Source: Novosphingobium mathurense
GTDB taxonomy: Bacteria; Pseudomonadota; Alphaproteobacteria; Sphingomonadales; Sphingomonadaceae
Length of the DNA stretch: 57,852 nt
Assembly: GCF_900168325.1 (NCBI RefSeq)
Contig: NZ_FVZE01000014.1
Location: forward strand, 1 to 57,852
Direction: 5' to 3'
The notes under the pieces were generated by a model. The model had not been told where the DNA came from, did no database searches, and worked only from the letters and a program-made list of their open reading frames with translations. Both the position numbers and the translations under genes were made by a program. Positions 25,081-34,031 of the stretch are shown here, piece by piece (the stretch's first letter is position 1; each line of letters begins with the position of its first letter).

Positions 25081-26124
25081 ATGACGTTCCGGGCCAAGGC
25101 AAAGACGATCCTTCTGTCCCCGATCTGGGCGGTGCAATTGCTGACGTCTGCCAAGAGCTTCCTCGACAATCCGCTGATCGGATCGCACCGGCTGAACAGC
25201 TGGGGGCTTCACCGCGGCCGGGTCCGTCTCGCCGATGCGCTGTGCCGCTGGCGCCGGCGCCGCCTTGCGAGGTATCTGCGGCCGGACTGGCGCGAAGCCT
25301 TCGAGCGCGACGGTTTCGTAGTCGTGCGCGATGTCGTTCCGCCTGCAGAGTTCCCCGCCCTGCGCGCCGCCCTCCTCGCCTACGAAGGCCCTGCGCGCGA
25401 AATGCGACAGGGCGATGCGATCACCCGCCGCCTGGCTATCGACGCGCAGATGATGGCGGCCATTCCAGCCTTGCGGCGCCTGCTCGCCCGCAAGGACCTG
25501 ATCGCCCTGTTCCACTATGTCGCGGGCTTTCGCACCACCCCGCTGCATTACATCCAGACGATCGTCAGCCACTGCGGCGGCAATGAGCCCGACCCGCAGG
25601 AAGCTGTCCACGCCGACAGCTTTCATTCCTCGATGAAGGCATGGCTGTTCCTCAATCCCGTCTCGGTCGAGGAAGGCCCCTTCACTTACGTGCGCGGTTC
25701 CCATCGCTTCGACAAAGCCCGTCTCGACTGGGAGAAGCGGCGCAGCCTGCGCGACCCGAAGGCCATAGACCGGCTCTCCGCCCGCGGCTCCCCGCGCGTC
25801 TCTCCGCAGGACCTGGAGGACATGGGCCTCGGCCAGGCCGAACCGCTTGCCCTGCCCGCCAACACCCTGGTCGTGGCCGACACCGGCGGATTTCACGCGC
25901 GCGGCCAGGCCGAAAAGAGCGGGGAGCGCGTCGAGATCTGGTCCTACGCCCGCCGCAACCCGTTCCTGCCCTGGCTTGGCGGCGACCTGCTCAGCCTGCC
26001 CGGCATTGCCGAGCGCCGCATAGGTTGGCTCTGGTCCTTCCGCGACCGTTTCGAAGCCCGCATCGGCCAGCCTTGGAAATCGGTAGGCCAGCGCCGGCCT
26101 ATTGACGCGTCCCATGATGTGTGA
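25081..26124 (+). CDS. Phytanoyl-CoA dioxygenase (PhyH)-family protein
   Basis: 347 residues from the ATG at 25081 with GAGAGGG upstream; open reading extends to 24952, but that extension is poor in recognisable sequence. The double-stranded beta-helix iron site is visible: HADSFHSS (HxD, about residues 180-187) and GGFHARGQ with the distal His, followed by Arg for 2-oxoglutarate. YVRGSHRFDKARL is typical of PhyH proteins. The substrate is unknown; the neighbour AspH-like gene and capsule location suggest hydroxylation of a lipid or sugar of the cell surface. Confidence 0.82.
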   Translation: MTFRAKAKTILLSPIWAVQLLTSAKSFLDNPLIGSHRLNSWGLHRGRVRLADALCRWRRRRLARYLRPDWREAFERDGFVVVRDVVPPAEFPALRAALLAYEGPAREMRQGDAITRRLAIDAQMMAAIPALRRLLARKDLIALFHYVAGFRTTPLHYIQTIVSHCGGNEPDPQEAVHADSFHSSMKAWLFLNPVSVEEGPFTYVRGSHRFDKARLDWEKRRSLRDPKAIDRLSARGSPRVSPQDLEDMGLGQAEPLALPANTLVVADTGGFHARGQAEKSGERVEIWSYARRNPFLPWLGGDLLSLPGIAERRIGWLWSFRDRFEARIGQPWKSVGQRRPIDASHDV

Positions 26125-26517
26125 TCTTCGTAAGCTGCAAGCAAATTGATTTAAGACAAAATCTGGTGTTTTGTATTTGTCCAGCGTTTGAATTGATCAG
26201 CATTGTATGCTCGAGTTTATTCTTAATAGCACTGATGCTGTTCGCATACTGTTGAGTTTTTGCTATTAGCTTGCGATAGTGGGGATTCGGTTCTCAATAT
26301 TTGGAACGCTTCTGATCCGCATCGCCGGCAGCGCGTAGAGAGCGGAGGCACATAAATGTGCGGTCCTGCAGCCTCTGGTGCGATGTCCATATTCCGACGA
26401 TGCGTGGACGCAGCATTCCTCTACAGACCTCTTCGCGGTTGCAATTAGCCCGGAAATCCGACTATGCGGCGGGGGTCATCTTTGCCTAATCGGGCATTGT
26501 GTTCTAGAGGAAACCGC
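26125..26517. promoter_or_regulatory. Promoter region of kpsEMT
   Basis: 393 bp without a supported gene, AT-rich in its first 200 bp. A possible sigma70-like pair is TTGAGT (26252-26257) and GATAGT (26275-26280) with 17-bp spacing. It precedes the first export gene by about 240 bp, leaving a long leader. By-eye prediction only. Confidence 0.35.
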
Positions 26518-27627
26518 GTGTTCGAATTGGCCAGATTCCGTCACCGGCCTAGCCGGCTGTTCACCGCTACCGTCATCATTCCCGTCGCTCTTTCCTCCTT
26601 ATACTTTGGCCTGCTGGCCAGCGATGTCTATGTTTCCGAATCACAATTCGTCGTCCGTAGTCCTGAGAAGGGCAGCGGTGCCACAGGGCTGGGAGTTCTG
26701 CTCCAGAGCGCTGGCTTCACAAATGCGGGCGAAGAAGTCTTTACTGCGAAGGCTTATGCGACCTCACGAGACGCTCTTCGAGCGCTCGATAAGGATGGGG
26801 CATATCGCAAGGCCTATTCGCGACCTAGCATATCATTCGTCGACCGCTTTGCCCCCTTCGGATTGCGTTCGTCATTTGAGGATTTGTACAACTACTTTGG
26901 TAATCATGTTCGCGTTGATGCTGATGCGACGTCTTCAATCAGCACGTTAACCGTGCGCGCATACACGCCCGAAGATGCCTACCGGTTCAACCGCCAGTTG
27001 CTTGCAATGAGCGAGGCGACGGTAAATGATCTCAATGAGCGTGGGCAGCGTGACCTCGTGCACTATGCTGAGGTCGAAGTGGCTTCGGCAAAAGAAGATG
27101 CCGAAAACGCGGCATTAGCGTTGGCGCGTCTGCGCAATACTTCGGGCATGGTAGATCCTGAAAAGCAAGCTGACGTCCAAATGCAAATGATATCTAAGCT
27201 TCAGGATGAATTGATTGCATCAAAGACCCAACTCACCCAACTTAAGGCATTCGCGCCGAACAATCCCCAAATACCAGCGCTCAATGAGCGGATTTCAGCC
27301 ATCCAGGCAGAAATTGACGAGCAATCGGGCTTACTCGCAGGCGGGCGCAAATCGCTGGCTAACTCGGCGGTCCAATTCCAACGGCGAATGCTAGAAAACG
27401 AATTGGCCCAGAAGCAACTTGCAAGCGCGCTCGCGTCTTTAGCGGACGCAAAGAACGAGGCACGCCGCCAACAAGTATACGTGGAGAGGATCGTCTCGCC
27501 TAACCTGCCGGATAGCCCGGTTGAGCCGCGCCGCCTGCGTGGCATCATGGCAACCTTAGCAATCGGCATTGCTGCATGGGGCATTCTTTCCATGCTGTTG
27601 GCGGGTGTGCGCGAACATGGAAACTAG
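26518..27627 (+). CDS. kpsE: KpsE-like capsule export inner-membrane/periplasmic protein
   Basis: 369 residues from a GTG at 26518 with GAGG 8 nt upstream; an ATG at 26464 has a poor ribosome site. A first transmembrane helix (FTATVIIPVALSSLYFGLLAS) is followed by SDVYVSESQFVVRSPEK, the PCP-3-like N-terminal signature. A long coiled coil (about 170-320) and a second helix (MATLATLAIGIAAWG-like, near 345-365) follow. It links the ABC transporter to the outer-membrane channel. It overlaps kpsM by 11 nt in a kpsE-kpsM-kpsT operon. Confidence 0.93.
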   Translation: MFELARFRHRPSRLFTATVIIPVALSSLYFGLLASDVYVSESQFVVRSPEKGSGATGLGVLLQSAGFTNAGEEVFTAKAYATSRDALRALDKDGAYRKAYSRPSISFVDRFAPFGLRSSFEDLYNYFGNHVRVDADATSSISTLTVRAYTPEDAYRFNRQLLAMSEATVNDLNERGQRDLVHYAEVEVASAKEDAENAALALARLRNTSGMVDPEKQADVQMQMISKLQDELIASKTQLTQLKAFAPNNPQIPALNERISAIQAEIDEQSGLLAGGRKSLANSAVQFQRRMLENELAQKQLASALASLADAKNEARRQQVYVERIVSPNLPDSPVEPRRLRGIMATLAIGIAAWGILSMLLAGVREHGN

Positions 27628-28429
27628 GAAATTGGCGCAGACCAGCCAAACGTCACTAGCGACTTCGCTCGCCATCCAGTGGCGCGTGATTTGGGCTATG
27701 ATTCTGCGCGAGATGCTGACTCGCTACGGGCGCAATAATATTGGCGTGCTTTGGTTATTCGTGGAGCCGATGCTATTTGTCGCCGTGATCACCGGCATTT
27801 GGTCAGCGACCCGATCAATCCACAATTCCGACATTCCGATAGCCGCATTCGCGCTCACCGGATATTCCTCGATGCTGCTTTGGCGCACACTGCCGGGTCG
27901 CTGCATGGGCGCGGCCGAAACTAATAAGACTCTGCTGCACCACCGCTACGTGAAAGTCTTGGATATTTTCATTGCGCGGATAATTCTGGAGCAAGGCGCC
28001 GTCACCACAAGTTTTGCAATTCTCGGTGTGGTCATGGCGATGCTCGGTTGGCTCGATCCGCCCGAAGACCTGTTGCAGCTTTTCGCGGGATGGCTGTTGC
28101 TTGCTTGGTTCGGTGCGTCGTTAGCCCTAACGCTTGCTGGACTTGCGGAGCGCTGGGAGGTCATCCAGAAGTTTTGGTCACCCTTCTCGGTGATCCTGTT
28201 TCCTTTTTCAGGTGCTGCGTTCCTTGTTGATGCGCTTCCCGAGAAGGCACGGAATGTCATCCTCTACCTACCTATGGTGCACGGCGTAGAATATATCCGT
28301 GAAGGATTTTTTGGTACCCGGATGGTTGCACATTATGATTTATTTTACTTGTTCGTGTGGAATGTATCCTTGACGCTTTTTGGCCTCGCTCAAGTGCGGC
28401 GTATCGGTACGGATCAGGATCTAGCATGA
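27617..28429 (+). CDS. kpsM: KpsM-like ABC transporter permease for capsule
   Basis: 270 residues with six predicted helices; the ATG at 27617 lies inside the end of kpsE. ILREMLTRYGRNNIGVLWLFVEPMLF is the conserved amphipathic N-terminal and first-helix block of the KpsM/ABC-2 family (TRYG-R-NIG-LW-FVEP). Partners with KpsT to export lipid-linked capsule polysaccharide. Stop and next start overlap (ATGA). Confidence 0.95.
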   Translation: METRKLAQTSQTSLATSLAIQWRVIWAMILREMLTRYGRNNIGVLWLFVEPMLFVAVITGIWSATRSIHNSDIPIAAFALTGYSSMLLWRTLPGRCMGAAETNKTLLHHRYVKVLDIFIARIILEQGAVTTSFAILGVVMAMLGWLDPPEDLLQLFAGWLLLAWFGASLALTLAGLAERWEVIQKFWSPFSVILFPFSGAAFLVDALPEKARNVILYLPMVHGVEYIREGFFGTRMVAHYDLFYLFVWNVSLTLFGLAQVRRIGTDQDLA

Positions 28430-29103
28430 TCGATTTGATCGATATAAAGAAGCAATACAAGACGGGCGCAGGTAAGCTCACCGTATTTGATAACGTCAAC
28501 CTAAAGGTTAGCCCCGGCGAACGGATTGGCGTAATGGGACGCAATGGCGCCGGAAAATCCACGTTGGCGCGCATCATTTCGGGCGCCGAACGCCCCACGT
28601 CGGGCCGTGTTGAACGCAACATGACAGTTTCCTGGCCGCTCGCGTTGAATGGTGGATTCCACCCGCGCCTTACTGGCGCAGACAATTTGCGGTTTATTTG
28701 TAGGGTGTACGGTGTAGATTTTGACCCGCGGATGGATTTCGTAAAGGAGTTTTCTGAGCTTGGACCATTCCTTTACGAGCCTACCGGCACCTACTCTTCA
28801 GGTATGCGCGCTAGGCTAGCTTTTGCCATTTCGATGGTCATCGATTTCGACTGCTATCTGATTGACGAGGTCACTGCAGTTGGCGACGAGCGGTTTCGTG
28901 ACCGTTGTGCAGTGGAATTGTTCGAGAAACGCGCTGACCGTGCAATGGTCCTAATATCACATAGCCGGCGTTATCTTGAAGAGGTCTGCAACCGGTTCCT
29001 ACTGCTTCACAATGGCAAACTCGAAGAATTCGGGAGCTTTCGCGAAGTTTATCACGAGTATAAAAAGATTCTTCAGAGCGCGAGCAATCCACTCATCGAG
29101 TGA
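28426..29103 (+). CDS. kpsT: KpsT-like ABC transporter ATPase for capsule
   Basis: 225 residues. Walker A GRNGAGKST (about 37-45), LALNGGFHPRLTGADNLRFI (Q-loop region), the signature SSGMRARL (about 128-135) and Walker B CYLIDEVTAVGD are all present, as is the switch His in LISHSRR. Short capsule-type ATPase without a C-terminal carbohydrate-binding domain. Energises KpsM. Ends before the 29107-29140 hairpin. Confidence 0.96.
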   Translation: MIDLIDIKKQYKTGAGKLTVFDNVNLKVSPGERIGVMGRNGAGKSTLARIISGAERPTSGRVERNMTVSWPLALNGGFHPRLTGADNLRFICRVYGVDFDPRMDFVKEFSELGPFLYEPTGTYSSGMRARLAFAISMVIDFDCYLIDEVTAVGDERFRDRCAVELFEKRADRAMVLISHSRRYLEEVCNRFLLLHNGKLEEFGSFREVYHEYKKILQSASNPLIE

Positions 29104-29106
29104 ATC

Positions 29107-29140
29107 ACGCCCGACACCCCTATGGAAGGATGTCGGGCGT
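29107..29140. terminator. Terminator hairpin between kpsT and epimerase gene
   Basis: ACGCCCGACA and TGTCGGGCGT form a 10-bp perfect GC-rich stem with a 14-nt loop. It lies between the convergent genes kpsT and the epimerase and can serve either strand. No strong T-run follows. Confidence 0.6.
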
Positions 29141-29164
29141 CTAAAGTGACTCTTAGGGACTATT

Positions 29165-30271
29165 CTAATTCTCGACCAATCCCCGCTCGAATTCGCTCCG
29201 AGCCCAAGCTACGAGCTGGGCAATACCACTAGCCGGGGCGACCTCAGGTTTCCAAACTCCTGTCCTGAGTGTGCGGTGAATATCAGCAACAGCATAGCGA
29301 ATGTCGCCTGGACGGAAGGCACCATTGACCGAGACATTTTGCTCATCAAGTCCAAGTTCTCGCATGATGAGGCGCGCCGCAGTAAGGATTGCTGTGGGTT
29401 CGCCAGTTCCAATGTTGAAAGTACCGCCTAGCAGCGCTGGTTCATGGCACCCAGCGACGAAGGCCGCGACGACGTCATCGACGAAAACGAAATCGCGATA
29501 GATCTCGCCGTCCTCGTAAACGAAGATTGGTTGGCCACGCATGGCTTGGTTCGCGAAAATAGACAGAACTCCAGTATAGGGGTTCCGCAGCGATTGGCCC
29601 GGCCCATAAACGTTCTGCAGACGCAAGATTACAGACTGCCAAGGCGCGGGTGTCTGCGCCAATAGGTATTCCTGCATGAGCTTGCTTGACCCGTAGACAG
29701 AGCCTGGCATCGGCGGGACGTCTATATCAGTAGGTACAGGCTCAAGAGGCGTTCTATCGGCTCCATAAACCGCGAAACGTCCTTCGTGCATAGCTTCAAG
29801 ATCTCGCGGTGCTGGCACCACAATTTGACCGCTGTTGGTGCGATAAGCACCTTCACCGTACACGGCTCTGGTCGCAGCGAGGACGAAACGCTCTGGTGGG
29901 GCCGCTTGGTCACGCAATATTTCGATGAGTTGGGCCGTCCCCACCACATTCACTTCAGTGTAGCGTGTTGGCTCGTCGGCCGATTGGCCTGTTCCGGTCT
30001 CGGCGGCGAGATGAACTACGACTTCAGGATTGCTTGCCTCAACTGCAGCCTTCATTGTCGCTTTGTCGCGGACATCACCGACCACTAGGCGAGCGGGAAG
30101 GTCGAGGCGCGGGCTCGAGCCGTGGACCTGCTCCAGCAGATTGTCGTAGATTGTTACGTCAGCGCCCTGCGCAGTAAGCGCGCGAGTCAATCGTGAACCG
30201 ATGAAGCCTGCGCCACCAGTAATAAAGATCCGCTTGCCCTGAAGTGCCTCAATGCGCACGTTCGCAGTCAC
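29165..30271 (-). CDS. NAD-dependent epimerase/dehydratase (extended SDR)
   Basis: 368 residues. The Rossmann GGAGFIGS (about 19-26), HLAAETGTGQS, and YGSSK (catalytic YxxxK, near 195) with NVYGPGQSLRNPYTGVLSIF place it among UDP-sugar or GDP-sugar epimerases/dehydratases. The exact sugar cannot be fixed. It overlaps the two-domain glycosyltransferase gene by 4 nt (ATGA) and is last in the fusion-GT-GT-epimerase operon, so it probably supplies that operon's donor. Confidence 0.88.
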   Translation of the reverse strand: MTANVRIEALQGKRIFITGGAGFIGSRLTRALTAQGADVTIYDNLLEQVHGSSPRLDLPARLVVGDVRDKATMKAAVEASNPEVVVHLAAETGTGQSADEPTRYTEVNVVGTAQLIEILRDQAAPPERFVLAATRAVYGEGAYRTNSGQIVVPAPRDLEAMHEGRFAVYGADRTPLEPVPTDIDVPPMPGSVYGSSKLMQEYLLAQTPAPWQSVILRLQNVYGPGQSLRNPYTGVLSIFANQAMRGQPIFVYEDGEIYRDFVFVDDVVAAFVAGCHEPALLGGTFNIGTGEPTAILTAARLIMRELGLDEQNVSVNGAFRPGDIRYAVADIHRTLRTGVWKPEVAPASGIAQLVAWARSEFERGLVEN

Positions 30272-32469
30272 AGTGCATTCTCCGAATTAGTTGCGGCCCG
30301 GACTTGGGCCTCGTCAATCTTTCCGAGCACCTGATCTCGTAGGCGTTCGACAGAATAATCGCGCGCGATCTTTGCCTGTGCGTTTAGAACAAGCTGGTAG
30401 CGCAATTTAGGATCATTGCAGAGCATATGCATGGCATCACACCAGCCTTCAGCGCCGTCGATCAAGATACCGCAATCATCGGCACAGCATTCATCATAGG
30501 CCATACCCGCTGTAGCGACCACTGCGGCGCCGACCGAAGCATATTCCACCCACTTGGTGTTCGCTTTGACGACATTGAAGTCCGTGGTTGCCAGGGGGCA
30601 AATTCCAATATCCCACTGACGCTCGGCAAAAGCTGCCAGAAAAGCTGAATAAGGACGTACGGGCGGTACTATCGTGACCCGTTCTGCGAATTCGTCGAGT
30701 TCAGAAGGCTTCGGAATCGATCCGAATAGCTCGAACTGGATATCAGGCCTTTCCCGCAGGAACCGCACCAACTCTGGAAGAACTAGTTCGAAGTCGTGTG
30801 CATGGTCAAATCCCATGTAGCCGACCTTGTGCACAGGGCGTTCGACAGCAGGTGCGAGAATTTCGGCTGAACAATAGATTGCGCCGGCGGCCATGTTTGC
30901 AGTGTCGAAACCAAGTCGGCCAAAACGCTGAAGCAGCGGCGGAGTCGAGCAGTAAACCAGATTAGCTTCGCGTAGCAGCGTACCAACTGCATCCAGCCTT
31001 TCTGGTTTGTTGTGTTCAAAATGCTTCGCTTCGCCAATTTCAATTGGCACATTGAGAAGATCATCGTCGATATGGAACATAATTGGAACTTTATGTTCAC
31101 GCAGTTCGCCAATCATCTTTTCCGCAAATGGCCCACTGTAGCGACAGAATACTGCGACGTCTGGTTGAAATTCCTGAATTTGCGCCGAAATCCAATCCTG
31201 CGCGGGTCGCGGGTTGGGTTCCTTTTTGCCCAATATCCGGCGCATTTGCGCTTCAGTTAGCAGGCGTGTTTCGATCACACCGGCATCAATCAGGGGTTGC
31301 AGTGGCTTGAAGAAGCCAAGCTGGAGCGTGGGAATTTCCGAGTTAGCAACAAAGAGTATACGCCTTGGGGCAGGACGACCACTCACCATCCAAAGGAGAT
31401 TGAGAAATCGTTTCCTCACTTCATCGTGATCGACGAGAATTCCAGTTTGTTCCAGAAACGCGGTTTGACGCAAAAGGAATGGTGTCGGATTAGCGATCGC
31501 GGCTTCGGCAAAGGTGCACCACTCCTCGAGCGAACTCACCCGGGCAAGGCCGGCGTAATTTCCAGTATCCAGTTGATCTCCACCATCATGCCACACAGCA
31601 GTTGGGATCCCAGCTAGAACCATATCTATGAGCACGGATGACGGAGCGGAAATACCATAAGCGTAGCGCGAAAGATCAACCCGGTACATTGGTTCGTTTT
31701 CCAACACGACGTTGGGCGGAAGCTTCACTCCATTGCGGATGACGTATTGGCCCCCGGGATGAGGCCGCAAGGCGACACTGCGCCCTGCGCGATCCATCGC
31801 TCCACTGAAACCGAAGAAGGTATCCATGTAACTGGCCTTGAAATCGCCAGCTATGTTCATCCGTACCGAATGTAGATTTTCACAAATGAGCCCAGTCGCT
31901 GCCGCTGGCGTCGGCGAGCGAGGACTTTGATGCCCTGCTTTAAGCCGCGCGCTAGGTCCGGTCACCATAAGCTTAGCACGTTCGGTCGGACGGAGATGGT
32001 GCAGATGCTCGCCGTCCATCCAGCTGCAAACGATGTCTGCAGCAAATCGAATGTCCTCGCCGAAAGCCATCGACTGCTCTCGGTTCTGCAAAAAGCCTAC
32101 ACATTCGTAACCGTGCTGAAGGGTTACCTTCAGAAAGTCCGAAGGAACGAAGCGGAAAATTCGATGGCTGGTCGCATGGGCATTGAGATCAGATTCGCTG
32201 CCGGCGAACAAGATGCCACGTTTCGACGCAAGGTATGAGTAGACTTCGAAGTCACTCTGGAAGTGGAGAACACTTGCTCCCGTTGTCTTGACCAATTCGC
32301 TTAATTCAGTCGCCCATAGGCCTTGGCTATCCCGATCGGTAAAACGTTTAGATACAAGTATCGAGACAGGCATATCGGTCTCGAAAGCTGCCAGACAGGC
32401 TATAGGCCGCAGGATGTTAAAGTCCTGGAGTAGGTCTAGGATCAGAACGACGTGGGCACTTTGCTGCAT
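30268..32469 (-). CDS. Large two-domain glycosyltransferase
   Basis: 733 residues from the ATG at 32469, overlapping the previous stop by 1 nt (TAATG); an upstream GTG at 32478 is less likely. The first half (about 1-340) looks like a GT-B protein of the capsule/teichoic-polymerase kind: ALRPHPGGQYV, SRYAYGISAPSSVLIDMVLA and IPTAVWHDGGDQ give the donor-site His-Pro-x-x and a Ser-rich loop. The second half (about 365-733) begins again with RRILFVANSEIPTLQLGFFK and has GYMGFDHAHDFELVLPEL and VVKANTKWVEYASVGAAVVA, a GT4-like GT-B module. Two modules could build a disaccharide step. The donors are unknown. Confidence 0.75.
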   Translation of the reverse strand: MQQSAHVVLILDLLQDFNILRPIACLAAFETDMPVSILVSKRFTDRDSQGLWATELSELVKTTGASVLHFQSDFEVYSYLASKRGILFAGSESDLNAHATSHRIFRFVPSDFLKVTLQHGYECVGFLQNREQSMAFGEDIRFAADIVCSWMDGEHLHHLRPTERAKLMVTGPSARLKAGHQSPRSPTPAAATGLICENLHSVRMNIAGDFKASYMDTFFGFSGAMDRAGRSVALRPHPGGQYVIRNGVKLPPNVVLENEPMYRVDLSRYAYGISAPSSVLIDMVLAGIPTAVWHDGGDQLDTGNYAGLARVSSLEEWCTFAEAAIANPTPFLLRQTAFLEQTGILVDHDEVRKRFLNLLWMVSGRPAPRRILFVANSEIPTLQLGFFKPLQPLIDAGVIETRLLTEAQMRRILGKKEPNPRPAQDWISAQIQEFQPDVAVFCRYSGPFAEKMIGELREHKVPIMFHIDDDLLNVPIEIGEAKHFEHNKPERLDAVGTLLREANLVYCSTPPLLQRFGRLGFDTANMAAGAIYCSAEILAPAVERPVHKVGYMGFDHAHDFELVLPELVRFLRERPDIQFELFGSIPKPSELDEFAERVTIVPPVRPYSAFLAAFAERQWDIGICPLATTDFNVVKANTKWVEYASVGAAVVATAGMAYDECCADDCGILIDGAEGWCDAMHMLCNDPKLRYQLVLNAQAKIARDYSVERLRDQVLGKIDEAQVRAATNSENAL

Positions 32470-34031
32470 TAGGGACACGCTCGGTTTGCTTGCTTTTCAA
32501 GCTCTCTGGCTTCGCACAGGAGTGGGTTCAGTTCGGAATCGATGAAATCGAGAGGTCCGAACAATTCGGAGTAGATTGCCCTTACATGGTAAGAGACGCG
32601 CGGTTGTAATGCCATTCGGGTGCCGGTCATGCCTTCGCGTGGCATTTGTGCTAGATGCGCGAGCGCTGGGTCGATAGAAATGCCGAGATCGTCTGGAAAG
32701 AGTTCCAGTACGAAACCACCGCGCACATCTTCGATCGGATGCACGCAAGTTCTTGCCTCTGGCCTTAACCAGTCTGTCGCTCGCGCATTGAGGCGGATCG
32801 AGACCCGGCCCGCTGATGTAAAGACCGAAAGATGTGCGTCACAAGCTATACCGGTGGGCGTGACTGGAGATGCCAGAGAGAGCCAATCGCGGCGTTGTGC
32901 AAATTTGTGGATGGCGCCCGTTGTGCGCTCTCCATGAATGATAGCCAGTCTCGGTTGCTCTGGGGGCTTGGTTATGCCTGCGATGTTAGTCCCGATTGGC
33001 GAGTTCACCGTTTCAAGAAAAGTGCACAAAGCCGCTGCTTCGACATCTGGATTGGACAGTTTGTCCAGCTGCTCACGCAACGCTGAAAAGTGTGATCTAG
33101 ATACGCGCAGATTACCTTCGTTGAGGTCTTTTATTAGGGCCTCGGGCCGGTGATACAAGAAGTCATGGAGTGGGGCGTAGAGCGGATAACCCGCGCAGAG
33201 CACCTGTGTGCCTCCGGTCAATGCTGTAACGGCACGATTGAGTGACTTGGCTATACTGAAGCCTTGAGCATTCACAGGAAGGAACGCGACGAGGCTGTCC
33301 TCAAGGCAGGCAACTTCGCGTGCTTCGGTCCATTCTTCTACTGCTGGGCGAAACGGCAACCTGCGCAGCATTGCCAGACCACCCCCGTCGAGCGCACGCA
33401 AGTTTGTTAGCACTTTGAGATCGACTTCGAAGCCCGTCGTTACGAACGACTTCAACAGCCGCCCATAACTTACCAAGTCATGCAGCCCGACGGGAAAATT
33501 CGGATTGTCGCCCATCCCGAACCAAACCACGCGAATTACCCGTGTCTCTAAGGCCCTACGTCGCTTATTCTCGATTACCGCGGCCAAACGATCAGGCTCG
33601 AAGGTCGAAAAGGGATCGTTTAGAACGTGCCCTGGGGTGTCTCCAAAATAGGTTTTGGCAACATGCTGCATTCGTGGTGTAGAACACAGAAAGAAATCTG
33701 AATTATGCGCCATCTGCTCGAGCCAAAGCCGCTGCGGTGCGAAGCGCGCATCACTCAACTGGCTGAAGTAATCGTCGAATAGGTCTACCCCAACGCGCGC
33801 ACCCTTAGCGCGCAATTCACGCGCAAGCGCCAGTCCGCGGGCGTCTTGGATCTTGCTGAATAGATAGGTGACGCTGGGTGAGAGAGGTTCCTCGGCACCA
33901 AGGCTATCGATTGTTGCAACATCAATCGAGCAGCCCAAGCGAGCCAAAGCTGGTCGCAGACGCTGATAACGGATTCGGCTCCCTGCTGAAGCTAGAAATT
34001 GGGCTGATGAAGCCAAAACTGACAGTTTCAC
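32469..34031 (-). CDS. Putative GT-B-like glycosyltransferase, weak similarity
   Basis: 520 residues from a GTG at 34031, overlapping the fusion gene's stop (GTGA). No clear named family. The N-terminus (LSVLASSAQFLASAGSRIRYQ, then LRPALARLGCSIDVATI) and DDYFSQLSDAR, FFLCSTPRMQHVAKTYFG and VVWFGMGDNPNFPVGLHDL resemble a divergent GT4-like GT-B fold. The last 200 residues look like a beta-rich domain of unknown role. Operon position between a GT fusion and a GT suggests glycan assembly. Confidence 0.6.
   Translation of the reverse strand: MKLSVLASSAQFLASAGSRIRYQRLRPALARLGCSIDVATIDSLGAEEPLSPSVTYLFSKIQDARGLALARELRAKGARVGVDLFDDYFSQLSDARFAPQRLWLEQMAHNSDFFLCSTPRMQHVAKTYFGDTPGHVLNDPFSTFEPDRLAAVIENKRRRALETRVIRVVWFGMGDNPNFPVGLHDLVSYGRLLKSFVTTGFEVDLKVLTNLRALDGGGLAMLRRLPFRPAVEEWTEAREVACLEDSLVAFLPVNAQGFSIAKSLNRAVTALTGGTQVLCAGYPLYAPLHDFLYHRPEALIKDLNEGNLRVSRSHFSALREQLDKLSNPDVEAAALCTFLETVNSPIGTNIAGITKPPEQPRLAIIHGERTTGAIHKFAQRRDWLSLASPVTPTGIACDAHLSVFTSAGRVSIRLNARATDWLRPEARTCVHPIEDVRGGFVLELFPDDLGISIDPALAHLAQMPREGMTGTRMALQPRVSYHVRAIYSELFGPLDFIDSELNPLLCEARELEKQANRACP

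Noticed and set aside
24919..26115. 398-codon minus-strand frame opposite the PhyH-like gene
   Set aside because: The plus-strand frame has the iron-site motifs; this frame has none.
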